A stretch of 64,000 bases of DNA from Castor canadensis (lineage: Eukaryota; Chordata; Mammalia; Rodentia; Castoridae). The stretch's first letter is position 1; each line of letters starts with the position of its first letter. Position numbers and translations under genes: made by a program. The DNA lies in contig NC_133386.1 of assembly GCF_047511655.1 (NCBI RefSeq), positions 170,645,146-170,709,145 of the forward strand. The letters run 5' to 3'. The notes beneath the pieces are model-generated. The model had not been told where the DNA came from, ran no database searches, and was given only the letters and a program-made list of their open reading frames with translations. Below, one piece after another: positions 1 through 11,918 of the stretch.

Positions 1-57
1 ATTCCAACAGACTAGGCTTGGCCACCCATCCCAATGTACCAATTAAAGACATAAGTA

Positions 58-291
58 GGCTGGGTGCAGTGACTCACGCCTGTAATTCCAGCTACTTGGG
101 AGGTGAAGATTGGGAGGCTAGTCCAGGCAAAAAGTTAGTGAGGCACTATCTTAGCCAATAAGCTGGGCATGGTGGCATACACTTGTCATCCCAGTGGTGT
201 AAATAGGTTTATTATAGTCCAGGCTAGCCTGGGCAAAAACATGAGAAAGCAAAAAGGGCCAAAGCACCTACCTAGCAAGTGTAAGGCCTTG

Positions 292-297
<6 letters not shown>
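58..297 (+). repeat. Composite SINE (B1-like + tRNA-like), diverged
   Basis: The left half begins GGCTGGGTGCAGTGACTCACGCC, the 7SL/B1-type Pol III start. It ends in a tRNA-like segment reading 'cctacctagcaagtgtaaggcc' and then runs into a GA microsatellite in place of a clean poly(A) tail. It appears to contain a second B1-like unit (about 160-240), so it may be two nested or tandem copies. Confidence 0.7.

Positions 298-298
<1 letters not shown>

Positions 299-326
<28 letters not shown>
299..326. repeat. (GA)n microsatellite
   Basis: About 14 uninterrupted GA units follow the SINE directly and probably grew from its 3' tail. On the other strand the CT run lies just past the apparent end of the neighbouring LTR fossil. 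Confidence 0.95.
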
Positions 327-327
<1 letters not shown>

Positions 328-329
<2 letters not shown>

Positions 330-780
330 GAATGGTGGGGAAAGGAGATTTAATCAATGTGACCAAGCTGGGAAGAACAGTTAAGAGTTCAGTTACCCCA
401 AGTCTGCCTTCAAGGGGCTCACAGGAACTTTGGGATTTTATAGAAAGGAGAAACAGAGGAGGGGTGGGGTATGCACTCCTGACTGGTCTTCTGGTTCTGC
501 AAGGTCTCCAGAGAAGCTGTTGTATTTGACATTGTATTCTGATTACTACTTCTCTGGGTCCAGCCTCACTGTTATGCGTAGTTGTCCACATTTGCAGGGG
601 GGGGGGGGCGCGGATAATCTGTCCAGTGTTAGTTGGGGCAGTTTGTTTATCAATCAGTCCTGTTGCTCCTGGAATCCAAGGTAACTGCGGAGAGTAACTC
701 AGGAGGAAAAAGTTGGAGACAAAAATAGAGCCAGGGAGGATAAAATGGAGTCAGGCCAGTGACCGGTGCCCTCCTTCAGA
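328..780 (-). mobile_element. Fossil LTR (ERV-type), minus strand
   Basis: Read on the minus strand this stretch has the layout of a retroviral LTR. A TATA-like CTATAAAATCCC lies at about 432-443, an ATTAAA-type poly(A) signal at about 349-354, and a C-rich block sits upstream (595-608 is a run of G on the + strand). No internal viral region was recognised next to it, so it is probably a solitary LTR. The family and exact edges are uncertain. Confidence 0.5.
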
Positions 781-1439
781 TTGGGACAAGACAGACATTA
801 AGCAAACACAAATGTAGTAAGAGGAAGTTTAGGGTATATTGAGAGCTAGTTTTATTCCATATGTAGATACTGCAAGGCTGGAAAACTAACTGAGAATTGT
901 GGGAAAACAGGAGTTCTTTAGTATGTGGCTTGAGCAAACATGGTGAGATCATACTCGAGTTATAACTCTGGAGCTCCCCATGCAGAGTGGAAACCCTGTG
1001 ATAAGAAGCAGGAGTTGACTTCTGTTGGGGTGTCACAGGGCAGATAGCAATGAAAGCTTGGAAAAAATGTCTCCACTTCCCCAAAAAAGGCGGTGCCTCT
1101 CCCCACCAACCTGACTCAGAGAACCCCTACCCCTCCACAGCCCTACCCAGGGATCTCCAGGCAGTGGGAGATTATGGAGATGTTGCTAAAAAATGCACTT
1201 TTACTCTGTCTAAGGCACAACCATAAATTCATAAAATAGATCCATCGATATGACTGGAAATGCATAGTTCAAAGATGGAAAAATCAGAGCTCAGCTCTCC
1301 CCAGTGCCATTAACGCCCACCTGGGAGTAGTTTAGCATTAAGCACCCATTATGTGTTAGGGACACTGGGGAGACACTGGGGATGTCTAGAAGAAGGGCCG
1401 TGTGTAAGTAGCAACCAGCATTGATGAGGCAATACGGTA

Positions 1440-1565
1440 GAGCAGGATGTACACAGGACAGGAGCTGGGAGCTCCAGGCTCTGCAGCCACCCAGCTCTGG
1501 GTGACTTTGAGCAAGCTACTTAATTGCTGTGGTGCAATCTGTTTATCTGTAATATGGGGCTCAAA
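1440..1565 (+). repeat. MIR-like SINE fossil
   Basis: The text reads like an old MIR core, with 'gggtgactttgagcaagctacttaattgctg' followed by a 'tctgtttatctgtaatatgggg' segment. It is strongly diverged and its boundaries are approximate. Confidence 0.6.
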
Positions 1566-1887
1566 TGAAAGTCCCTCCAGGCTCTGAAATTCAGTTCAGA
1601 ATATTCTGTGTCTTATGAAAAAACTTTCAGGAGTTACATTAACTATGTGGAAAGGTGTCGCCAGGCAAAATCTCAACAGGCAGATTTGCCAGCCTTCAGA
1701 GAACAATTTCCTTCACAGTGATCACAGGCCTGTTCCTAAAGAGCTAGTAACAACAGAAGAGCTCCAGTGTGTCCCAGGCCCAGGTTTGGGCATGCACACA
1801 GGCATGACATGTCCTTGAGTTCTCACTGGTTAGCGCAAGAACATTTTCATGTTCTACTCCAAGGTCTATTCTTGCTTGTGTTCATAT

Positions 1888-2018
1888 ACAAATAATATTT
1901 TAATTATTTGTTCTACAGTATTATTTATTACAATAATATTTATTTGTAAATAATATTTACAAATATTTGTAAATATTTATTTGTAAAAATATTATTACAA
2001 TAATATTTATTTGTTGAT
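1888..2018. repeat. AT-rich, self-complementary tract
   Basis: About 130 bases made almost only of A and T, built from AATAATATTTATTTGTAAAT-like blocks and their reverse complements (TTATTTGTAAATAATATTTACAAATA and related). The arms could pair into a hairpin or cruciform. No coding or transposon signature was recognised. Confidence 0.85.
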
Positions 2019-2776
2019 AAATCTAGATTGAAAGTTGATCGAGAACCTTACTTTTGATCATGAACCACATCAAAGAACTTAGGATTTTGCTTAGCGGAGT
2101 CCTCACTCTGTATGATGAGATTACAGGAAATGTCTGATTTCTCTTTTGAGCTTTCTGTATTTTCAATTTCTTTTTTAACGAACATGTATTAATTTAATAC
2201 TAAAGAAAATTAAATACATCTTTTAAACATGAACTATATCACAGGTGTGACCTTCATGTGTAATATTAACGGGAGAAAATCTTCCCTGAATGAGTTCCCT
2301 AATGACACTTTCTAGCGGTGCTCAGTTTATGTAGCCAAGTTCTTCTTACATCATAGTTACATGAGTGTGTGCATTTGAATAAGTAAAAGTGGTGGCGTGG
2401 TTTACCCTGTGCTACCATTCTAAATCCACGTGCGCATTTACTTAACACTTCGAGGCGATATTATCCTCATTTTAACGATAAAGGAACTGAGACACCAGAA
2501 AGTTAAAGCAACTTTCCTGGTTGGCACATCTTTAATGCCCTGTCTTTTAGCTCCTCCGGGCTCCTCTTCGATCTGATTCTTGCCATGGTGTCTTGTGTCT
2601 GAGATTTAGGCAAACCAGTGTGGTAGAATGAGCTGCCACAGCTTCCTACGTAACAGAGGCAAAGAGGCCTCGGACTACAAAGCAGACACTTCCTAAGCAA
2701 GCGTTCATTGCAAGCAAGCATAGCTGGCCTAGGAGGTAGTGAAAGGGCCCACAGGGGAAGGCAGGAGAATGTTCTA

Positions 2777-2935
2777 GATCAGTGGCTCTCATCCTCGAGC
2801 AGGCATCAGAACGGCCTGGAGTGCTTTACTAATGCACAGATTGCTGAGCCTTTCCACCGAGCTTCTGATTCATTGTGTATCACTATAACGTCAGCAATCT
2901 AGAAGCCAGAATTTGTTACTCTCTCTGATAACTGG
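2777..2935 (+). mobile_element. MER5-like hAT DNA transposon fossil
   Basis: The opening 'agatcagtggctctcatcctcgagcaggcatcagaacggcctggag' matches the general form of MER5A/MER5B termini (CAGTGGTTCTCAAC...). It is a non-autonomous hAT-Charlie relic, several hundred bases or less, with a degenerate right end. Confidence 0.6.
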
Positions 2936-3358
2936 CACCTGGCAATGGCTGGACCCAGGACCATTTAGAGAGTTACTGTAGGATCGAAAGGACCATCCTT
3001 CAGAGTGGGGACAACAGAACACTCCAGATTCTTAGATACAAAGGTGTGAAACATTTTTTAAGAATACCATTTATTTCCTCAGTGAAGGCCATCGTTCATT
3101 ATTATGCTATCTCAGTGAAGTCTGCAGGGTTGGTCCAGCCGTGGATACCTGAAGTCATGTTGGAGCTGGAGTGTGGCCGTTCCCATGCAATGCTAGCCGA
3201 CATCTCTTGTCATGCCTGGTTGGGGCACCTAGGATGTAACTTAAACCAGCACAGACTCATAATATCCCCAATCCAAGTGAATATTTTAGAATAAATTACA
3301 GGCCACCTTCATGGGAAGGAACTTGATTAACAAACCCCTGGCTTTGTTTTGATCACAG

Positions 3359-3709
3359 ACTGAGCCTGAAATCATAGAGGAAACCGACGTTGACAGAGTC
3401 CGTGAACCCCGGGGCTACGGCAGGTCACGGCAGGTGAAAGGCCACTCAGAGACCTCCACGCTGAGCTCGCAGCCCTCCATCGACGAGGTCCGGCAACAGA
3501 TGCACATGCTGCTGGAGGAGGCCTTCAGCCTGGCGTCTGCGGGCCATGCCGGCCAGGGCCGGCACCAGGAGGCCTACGGCTCCGCTCAGCACCTGCCCTA
3601 CTCTGAAGTGGTGACCAGTGCTCCAGGGACCATGACACGGCCCAGAGCTGGGGTGCAGTGGGTACCAACCTACCGCCCAGAGATGTACCAGTATAGTCTG
3701 CCCCGGCCG
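3359..3709 (+). CDS. KIAA1549L: KIAA1549L coding exon (fifth from the end)
   Basis: A 351-base exon in phase 0 on both sides, encoding 117 residues from TEPEIIEETDVDRVREPRGY to YQYSLPRP. The acceptor is GATCACAG and the donor CCG|GTAAGT. I recognise the sequence as the cytoplasmic tail of KIAA1549L (UPF0606 family, large type I membrane proteins of unclear function) from conserved text such as SIDEVRQQMHMLLEEAFSLA and VQWVPTYRPEMYQYSLPRP. The SIDEVRQQMHMLLEEAF segment should form an amphipathic helix. The exon is GC-rich compared with the flanking introns. The paralogue KIAA1549 has a similar tail, but the following C11orf91 and CD59 genes fix this as the L form. The reading frame has no stop or indel and the gene looks intact here. 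Confidence 0.95.
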
Positions 3710-4059
3710 GTAAGTCAGATGTCCTGCCTGCCAGCTGACACCCAGTCAGTCCTGCCCAGTGGGTACCAACATGGGATAAACCACCTTGGGATTTGGGGAC
3801 AAGCTTTGCTGGGCTACCATAGCATCCTTCACCCATGATCCAAAGCCCAGCCTTTTAATCTTGTCGGCTAGGCAGGCAAGGGGCCCCTGTGTACAACCAT
3901 AATGCATTTTCAAATGAATTTCCTCTTCTGCTGCACCTGCTAGAAAGGCTGACCTCATTCTTCATTCACTCATGGTTTCCTATACGTTCAGATGTGGGAC
4001 TCAATTTAAATGTCAGAAGGGATTCAGAGCTACTTGTGAAGGGACCATGCACCCTGGTG

Positions 4060-4165
4060 GCTAAATAGCTTAGGCTTTGAGCCAGGTCACTTGACTTTGA
4101 ATCCCAGCTCTACCACTTAACTACCCTTGGAACTTGGGGAAGTGACTTAAATTCTACAGTGATAA
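4060..4165 (+). repeat. MIR-like SINE fossil
   Basis: Contains the typical MIR core order: 'gctttgagccaggtcacttgactttgaatcccagctctaccactt' followed by 'gggaagtgactta'. Old and diverged, present in all placental mammals as a class. Confidence 0.75.
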
Positions 4166-4241
4166 AGACAAATATGAAAAACATCCTGCTTTATAGTTAG
4201 TGGGAACTTCTATGTAAGTACATAGTAAGACTTAGCATTGA

Positions 4242-4469
4242 ACTAGGCGCAGATGGCTCACGTCTGTAACCCTAGCTACTCAAGACGCAGAGATCAGGAG
4301 GATTGTGGTTCAAAGCCAGCCCGGGCAAATAGTTCACAAGACCCTAGCTTGAAAAAAACCCATCACAAAAAAGGGATAATGGTGTGGCTTAAGTGGTAAG
4401 AGTGCCTACCTAGCGAGTGTGAAGCCCTGAGTTCAAACCCCTTCACTGCCAAAAAAAAAAAAAAAAAAA
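4242..4469 (+). repeat. Composite SINE, full-length
   Basis: A good example of the local SINE. A B1-like left monomer (GGCGCAGATGGCTCACGTCTGTAACCC, A- and B-box-like) joins a tRNA-derived right monomer with A-box-like TGGCTTAAGTGG and B-box-like GTTCAAACC, and it ends in a 19-base poly(A) tail at 4451-4469. A short A-rich linker with 'cacaaaaaaggg' lies between the halves. Confidence 0.85.
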
Positions 4470-4479
4470 GTATTGAGTG

Positions 4480-4640
4480 TTGTTCTGGTCCTGGGTACTG
4501 AGTTGAGTGTTATTGTATGTCACACATTCAGTCCTTACAACAAGCCTCTGAAATGGGCACAGTTTTATCCATAGTCTACAGATGAGGAAACTGAGGCTAC
4601 ACAGCCTGTTCAAGGCAAACAGCCTTGAGACCCAGTGCCA
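4480..4640 (+). repeat. MIR fossil
   Basis: The sequence runs through 'cttacaacaagcctctgaaatgggcacagttttatcc' and 'cagatgaggaaactgaggctacacagcc', the diagnostic right part of MIR. It sits immediately after the SINE tail. Confidence 0.75.
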
Positions 4641-5424
4641 GGCACTCTGACACCACAACGCATGCTCTTAGCCAGCATGTTGCACTGTCTCTCCATCCAT
4701 ATTGTTTATGTCACTTTCAGCAGACTATCTGGGGCACCTACTGGCTTGTGTCCCCCCAAACCCACACTACATGGACCCTTACTCGCTAAATTGCCAGGGT
4801 GTTCCCTGCACACAAGGGCAAGTCTTCTTATTGCTCCCCTGCTCCACATTCCTCCTGCCAGGCTACTGAGAGTCTCTTCCTCCTCGTCACTGCTCTTTGT
4901 CCCTCAGTCTCTCTCTATTGGTGGCTTCCTGCTGGGCTCCCTCTCTGTGAGTGTCTTTCTCTCCCCTAACCTTCCTGTCCATGTCACTCTCAGGTGATGA
5001 AGCTTATTTCAAGTTGGGCCTCTGGAGCAGAGGTAGCTGTGCTTGGGGTCATATGCAAGGCTTTATCCTTAGGTTGGCAGGTTTGGAACTTCTATTTTGT
5101 CCCTTCCTTCCAGGGGGATCAGCCCCCAGGATTTTGACTTAATCTGATTAAACTCACAACAGCTTTATTTTTAAGAACAGTTAACTTCTAACCTGCACTG
5201 GGTACCAGGTGACTGGATGGGACAGAACACATGTTTGCTAGGTTGTGTGCTATCTCACTGAATGCCAATTGTGGTAAGATAAGGCAGATCAGATCTCAGC
5301 CTGATTGGCAATCCAGAGTACAGGCAAGAAAGGAAAGAGGTAAACATAAGACATCTTTTATATGTCCCATTTTCTGAGACATAAATAGAATACAAAGAAA
5401 AAGTCTTACTATAAATCTTTTACT

Positions 5425-6170
5425 GTTATTGTGGTAAAATATATATAGCAAAACTTTTTATTTTAACCATTTTAAGTGTGCAGTTTCGTTGTATTAAATA
5501 TATTCACCTTATTGTGCAACTGCTCTTAAATTCTTTTCATCTTACAAACTGATACTCTGTACCCATTAAAAGACATCTCCTCTTTCTTACCTCTCTACAG
5601 CCCTGACAACTGGCATTCTACTTTCTGTCTCTATGAATTTATCTACTCTGAAACTTCATAAAAAAGGAATTATGTAATATTTGTCTTCATGATTGATGTA
5701 TTTCACTTAGGATGATGTCCTCACATTCCATTCATGTAGCAGAATTTCCTTCCTTTTTAAGGCTGAATAATAATCCACATTTTATCCATTTATCTTCCAA
5801 TAGGCACTTGAGTTGCTTCTACCTTTTGGCCATTGTGAATAGTGCTGTTATGGACATCAGTGTACAAATATCTCTTCACGGCTATTTGTATTTCTATTTT
5901 TAACCTCTTGAGAAATTCGTATTGTTTTCCGCAATGACTACACCACTTTACATTCCCATCAACAGTGCACAAGAGTTCCTGTTTCTTCACATCCTTACCA
6001 ACACTTGTTATTTTCTATTCTTTTGATAGTAACCATCCTAACAACTGTGAGATGGTATCTTATTGTAGTTTGGGTCTGTACTTCCCAAGTGGTTAGTGAT
6101 GTTGAGAGTCTTCCCATGTGCCTTTTGGATGACTAGATATTTTCCAATAGATTTGGGGCAATGCCCAGAT
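5425..6170 (-). mobile_element. Old LINE-1 (L1M) 3' fragment, antisense
   Basis: Read on the minus strand this carries the end of L1 ORF2. The + strand shows its complement in 'gaataataatccacattttatccatttatc' and 'gccattgtgaatagtgctgttatggacatcagtg', the reverse complement of the conserved ORF2 C-terminal region. It is 5' truncated, strongly diverged and carries stops in all frames. An A/T-rich block at 5430-5470 marks the 3' UTR side. Confidence 0.75.
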
Positions 6171-7081
6171 CTCAGGCATACAAGTTTGTCTCTTCCATCA
6201 GGGAACTTTGGCAGATACAGTCAAGAAGCACTGCTTTCTAGAAGAGTGTCAGCACTCTGAGGCCACCACTGACCACATTCCTATCATTCTGAATGTAAGC
6301 ATTCTTTTTTTTCCAGAAAGAGAAAAATTCTCACTTAGCCTTACAAATCTGTCATCTTAAAATACTTTCCCATGACAGTCATATTACAGTTTCCAAGATT
6401 ACAGTGTTCTACTAAATTGGTGCGTGCCTCTTTGAGAGAAGAAGGAATTTCCTCCCCAAGATTTAGAAAACACCCTAATTTCACCATGTTTATATGCACC
6501 TGTTAGGTGGCTGTCCTCTGGAAAAGGTCACCCATATCCATTCTGCATTTATTATCCCCAGCTTCAATCTTATTTGGTTCATCCTTCCTCATCTCTATAT
6601 GACGATCAGGTCTCTGAGCTTAATCTTTTTCCCAGTCCAAAGTGGAAAGTGCTTACTACTTCAGTGGTCTTAGAAACTGTGGGTCTGAGCCTGAGACTCT
6701 TCCACCATATTGTGGTGATAATAAGAGGGCTGTATTGAGGATTAAACAACAATTCATGTAAAATGCTTAGCACAGCCCTGGCACCTACTAAGCACCCAAC
6801 ACTTGTTAATCAGAGTGCTTGGTATTGTGTCCAGCACATCAAATTACTTGACAAATAAGTCATTATTGTCAAACTGTTCTTTATGTCAGACCCACTAGCT
6901 ACCTCCCTTTCCCTCTAACCATATCTCTTCCTCCTACCTTAAACTCTTTAAGACCTCATACTCAATGCCCCAGTTCAGGTTCCAGAGAAACGTTGCTTCT
7001 GGTTGAAGACAATTCTTAACAACAGCTGGGCTCCTCTGGCTGGAGGCAGATTCTGAGGATCTGTTAGAAATCTGGGTTTCA

Positions 7082-7570
7082 CACAACAAGGGGATTGGAC
7101 TTCAATCACAAGATAAAAGCGAGAGCACACAAGGGAGATATGAGGATAGGTAAGACACCTAAAAAATTAGCTAGCATTTGTTGCCCTTAATGCAGAGAAA
7201 CTAAAGCAGATACTTTAAAGCAACTGAGGCCAATAGAAGAAGGGGACCAGGATCTAGAGAAAAGGTTAGATCAAAAAGAATTAACCTAGAAGGTAACACA
7301 CATGCACAGAAAATTAATGTGAGTCAACTCCCTGTATAGCTATCCTTATCTCAACTAGCAAAAATCCTTGTTCCTTCCTATTATTGCTTATTCTCTATCT
7401 TCAACAAAGTTAGAGATAAGGGCAAAATAGTTTCTGCTGGGTTTCGAGGGGGTGGGGGGGAAGAGGGAGGGGGCGGGGTGGGTGGTAAGGGAGAGGATGG
7501 GGGCAGGGGGCAGAAATGACCCAAGCATTGTATGCACATATGAATAATAAAAAAAAAAGAAAAAAAAATA
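7082..7570 (+). mobile_element. Young LINE-1 3' end, 5'-truncated
   Basis: This is the terminal 490 bases of the same LINE-1 subfamily found at 48412-49539 on the other strand. It has the ORF2-distal/3' UTR sequence, a G-rich tract at 7446-7515, the ending CACATATGAATAATAA and a short A-rich tail. Likely target-site duplication: TGGGTTTCA at 7073-7081 and again at 7571-7579. It starts within the 3' UTR, so it carries no useful coding sequence. Close similarity to the other copy suggests recent activity of the subfamily. Confidence 0.85.
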
Positions 7571-8604
7571 TGGGTTTCAGAAAGAAAAGCTTAGCTAACT
7601 AAGACAAGTCTTTCAAACAGTGACAGGCAGCAAGATGCTGAAGCCCATAACCATTATACCTCAATTTAATAAGACCATCTAAAAAATCGATTGTGGGACA
7701 TATGAAAATTTAGAAGGTTCTGCTTATAATAATTAAGGGTTGGCAGTTGTGCCAAAAAGGACAAAAGCATCAACATTATGTATTTTTAAATGAGGCCACC
7801 ATAAATGGAAAAGGACTGAGATATAACACAACAGAGAGATGAACCATCAATGAGGACAATAGTAAAGACCATTCTTTCATGATTAAGGTTTCCTTCTCTG
7901 CCAACAACACACAAGACTCCCATCTCCGTGAAGGGAGACAGTAGTTAATAATACATGATAGAAACGATGATTCTTAACCCAAGCTCTCTCAGAGCCCCCT
8001 TGTGCTATAATCATGTGAGAATCAATAGAAAAGGTGGCAATTGAGAATGATAACTATGATTACTCTCCGTCTTCCTAAAAGGAAGTGCTTGGAGCTATGC
8101 TGTGAGCTAATTGGAGGCTGGTGTCTTAAATGCACAGGGCCAGCCCAGTGCATTTATATCATAGGAAAGGTTATTGTTGGCAGCTTGGAATTTCTACACT
8201 GCAGTTCAGGAATCTTTCATCATATTTTACCCCTTGAATCTGTAAAGGAATTAGACTCAACACCTAATGACCAAACCAATTTTGCTAGTGGCCATAATGA
8301 GTCTAAGCCAGGAGGAATGAAAACATTCTATAGCCTTCCTGTTGGTGATGGAGTAGAAGATTCTTAAAATGTATCAGGGCTAAAACATCTTCCCACTAGA
8401 TTCTTTATGGATGGAATGATAATAATAACAGTTGCTGTCTATTGAAATCCTGTTGTTTACTGCACACTGAATGCAGTGCTACACAGACATTATTTCTTCT
8501 GATCCATGAACTGTTCTATGAGGTGAGTATTACTACCCCCAAGTACTGAATTGGGAAACTAAGGCTTAGAGAAGTAAAGAAACCTGCTTAAGTTTATACG
8601 TCAT

Positions 8605-8942
8605 CTCTTAGTGTACATGAGAGATTGGTTTCAGGAACCCCCCCCACCCCCTGCAACCGAGGATACCAAAATCCTTGGATGCCCAAGACCCCGTATAAAA
8701 TTGCAGTATTTGCATTTATAACCTACACATATCCCCCATATTCTTTAAATCATCTCTAGATGACTTATAATGCCTAACATAAGTGCTATATAAATAGTTG
8801 TTATATGATATTGCTTAGGGAATAGTGACCAAAAAAGTCTGTATGTGTTCAGTACAGATGCAATTTTCTTTTCAAATATTTTCCATCAGTAATTGGGTGA
8901 ATCCTCAGATGTGGTACCCATGGGTACAGAGGGCCAACTGCA
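8605..8942 (+). mobile_element. MER2 DNA transposon fossil (Tigger-like)
   Basis: Near full length for MER2 (about 345 bases as I know the family). It has 'gatttggtttcaggaacccccccc', 'accaaaatccttggatgcccaagaccc', 'atagttgttatatgatattgcttagggaatagtgacca', and the right terminus 'acagagggccaactg'. It is non-autonomous, moved by a pogo/Tigger transposase and long dead. A second copy lies at 63562-63868. Confidence 0.85.
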
Positions 8943-9250
8943 CAACTATTAATGATAGAACTGAGGTTAGAACCTAGTTCATCTAACATTGAAGCCACAT
9001 TCTTTCCATCCCCTGGCCAGAGTGAGTTATAGGAATGTCCTCCAGGCTCTGGTGGGAACTTGAATATCCAAAACTTTGGAGTATGATCTTCTCATTAGAA
9101 AGGAGACCCAGTGTGAGAGAATTTTATCCATTAGTGTAATTGACCTACTAAGGGAGACATGTCCATGAGGGCAAAGTCAGGGGTTTTACAGTCTTTATTT
9201 CCTCATCTTCCCTTAAAAGCAAAGCAGCCATCCCCTGAAAACCTTCATTC

Positions 9251-9256
9251 TTATTT

Positions 9257-9299
<43 letters not shown>

Positions 9300-9380
9300 T
9301 TGGCAGCACTGGGGTTTGAACTCAGGGCTTCATGCTTGCTAGACAGGTACTCTTACCACTTGAGCCACCCCACCAGCCCT
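9251..9380 (-). repeat. tRNA-derived SINE half with (TTTA)n tail
   Basis: The reverse complement reads GGGCTGGTGGGGTGGCTCAAGTGGTAAGAG...GAGTTCAAACCCCAGTGCTGCCA, with clear Pol III A box (TGGCTCAAGTGG) and B box (GTTCAAACCCC). The tail has become a run of about 12 ATAA units at 9251-9300. Only the right (tRNA-like) monomer is present. Confidence 0.9.
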
Positions 9381-11568
9381 TAAAATATTTATTATTATTA
9401 TTTATTTAAAAACCTTTGTTAATAAGAAACGTGCAGGTGTATCGGTGTGAGTTTTCAGCTACCATAGTCCCAGATTCAAGAGATGTTCCACTGCTTGGGT
9501 TTCTCCAAATCAAACTTGAATCTGTCCTGAGCTCCTATCTGGTCAGGTGGGTGGGTAATTGAGGGAGTGGGTCCCCCCTAGTCACTGTGGATCATGCACT
9601 GTCCAGCTCTTAAGAGGCCTTGATGGTTGACATATGTGTCATACCTGGCCTGAGTAGGCCTGGGGCTCTTTGCCTTTGCACTGCCCTGAGAGAGCCCCAC
9701 TGAAAACCAGCTGAGCCCAAACATCTGGCAAATACATACTCTGCTAAACTTAGAGAAAGCATTAGAGTGAATAGCAACCATAGTTGATACAGGAAGCTGT
9801 GTGGGAAGAGAGTGGAGAGATAGGGGAGGAAGTCCAAAGAATACTTATCTCATCCCACCAACTCATGTGTGTCAGAAAAGTCACTTTGTTGTGTAATCTT
9901 CTCAGCCAGCTCAGGCTCTTCCTCTCTGATTTTTGGGGGGACTTGCATGGTTCTTAGCAGGAGGGCTCAGGGTTGGAACTAGGAAGGAGGTTGTAGAATC
10001 TGGTCCCAGTTTTTCTCATCTCACTGCTGTGGCTGGCATCCCTGGGAAATCCTTGTCCTGTATAGTCTCCAGTTGTTCAGATAGTACACAGCTATGCTCT
10101 CGTTCTGTGCCAGAGCCCTCCCTCTATTCCTCCCTTGCCATGTTGCATGCTATCTCTGGCTCTCCCTCTCCCTTCCGCTCCTCCTTTCTCACCCCCTTCT
10201 CCTCCTACTTCCTCTTTCATGAGCGCACTCACATACTTACGTCCCTCTCTCCTCTCTAGAAGCTTCCTTACCTGTCCAGTGCCACACTGGACTGTTGAAG
10301 GCCCTTGTATCAGGCTCTCTTAACACCCAACTCTTCTGTCCTGTAACCTTTCTTCCCTGGGGAGGGGGTGTAGATTCTGTGCTGTTGAGGTCCTAGGTTT
10401 TCCTAGAGGCTGTCTTATAAAATCCCCCAAATCTTGGTGGATTTGGAGATGAGGATTTATGTCTTCGTCTACCAGAGTGAGGCAGCACAGAACCCTTCCC
10501 TGCCCCATCAGCATCTGAGCTCCCTGCCTCCGCTCCAGCTCTCCTCTTTCTCTTGTCCAAGGGGATTTGCCAAGTCCGGGGTGGAGTAGTCCAAGTGTCT
10601 TCACTTCTTCCAAGCTCTTGTTCATGGCATCAGCCTTGGGCCCTGAGGGCTTTAGGATACATGCTACTGATAGTCCCAGTCCTAGGCTCTTGCAATTCAG
10701 AAGCTCTAGGTTTTGAAGTTTCAAAACCTTCCCTGAGGCAGGAAGGTAGAATGTTCTGATTGTTGGGGCAGGGAAAGAGCTCTAGATTCAAAGAATTGCT
10801 GAGGAAAAAAATCTTGATTACTACATTTACTATATCAGAGTATTGTTCTGTTTCAGAGGGGCTATTACTTACTGAGTACCTAGTGTGTGTCATATGTTAC
10901 ATTAAGATATAAAATTAGTCTTTAAAACAGCCTTGGCAATCAAGGTGTGATACTATGAGGTTCAGTGCCCAGTAAGAAAGCCGACCCAGGGAAGATAAGT
11001 TGCTTGAGGCCAAGCAGCTGGGAAGGATCAAAGTCAAGAGCCAATCTTGTCTGGCTCTGAAACCTCTGCATTGCCCCTCCCTCGGCTCAGAATTGAGACA
11101 ATGTCCTTAATGGGCTGAGTATTTTGGATAGTCAGTTGACCTCTTTGGGCTTCAGTAGCCCCATCTGTTAATGTAAGGGGTGTGCTCTCAGTGTCTTCTG
11201 CTCTTTTTGCACCTTGAACCTCCCATGATTCCTGAGGCCTTGGAAGCCTCAGGTAATGCTCTGTCAGGAGCTCTTGATTAATGGACAGATCAGGATAAAA
11301 ACTGGAGTTAGACTTCAGTTACCAAGCCCCTACTTTCAAATACATCAGACCTACTCTTCTAGAGAATTCTACCTTCTGCACCAGGATACAAAGTCACTTA
11401 TAGCTGGATAGGAATGAGGTGGATGTTGTTCTGCCTGGAGCAACACACTCAGGACTGTGAGGGGTGCATGCCAAGGGACCCAATGCTGCCACCAGCTATA
11501 GCTATGGAAGGTCTGGAGCATCCACTCTGACCTGAGGCTAACCCGCTGGCACTGGACAAGGGGTTCTG

Positions 11569-11918
11569 CTGTAGTTTGGATCTGAGTGTCCCTAAAAGAC
11601 CCATGTGTTAACAGGTTTGTCCCAATGCTATGGCACTATTGGGAGGTGATGGAACCTTTAAGAGATGAAACTTATTAAGAGGTCTTTGGGTCATTGGAGG
11701 CATGCCACTAAGGGAGTTCTGGGACCCCAGTCTCTTCTTCTCTTTCATTCCTGCCATGAGGTGAGCAGTTTTGCTCCACCATGCACTCCTGCCATGATGT
11801 GCCACTACAGGACCAACCATTCATAGTCTGAAACCCCTAAGACTGTAAGCCAGAGCAAACCTTTTCTCTTTACAAATTGAGGTTATCTCAGATAGTTGTT
11901 ATAGTAATGGAAAGCACA
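11569..11918 (+). mobile_element. Fossil ERVL-MaLR-type LTR
   Basis: A solitary LTR of the rodent MaLR kind: 'tgctgtagtttggatctgagtgtccc' at the start, 'attgggaggtgatggaacctttaagag' in the middle and 'tgttatagtaatggaaagca' at the end. Two more copies of this same kind lie on the minus strand (36655-37012 and 55092-55471). It is old, and no internal region was seen. Confidence 0.75.

Larger units (their letters stand above)
1..3358 (+). other. KIAA1549L: KIAA1549L intron (3' part)
   Basis: This stretch precedes the first recognisable exon and ends in the acceptor TTTTGATCACAG. No coding exon was recognised in it. It holds a composite SINE, a GA repeat, an LTR fossil near the left edge, MIR-like pieces (about 1440-1565 and 2440-2520, the latter with the typical 'cctcattttaacgataaaggaactgaga' type of MIR 3' core), an AT-rich palindromic tract and a MER5-like piece. 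The rest is unassigned. Confidence 0.8.

Noticed and set aside
595-608. G run with CGCG considered as a CpG-island edge
   Set aside because: Too short and isolated; it lies inside an LTR-like fossil.
9159-9383. Open frame rich in FIYLFIY repeats
   Set aside because: It is the translation of a (TTTA)n tail and SINE, not a protein.
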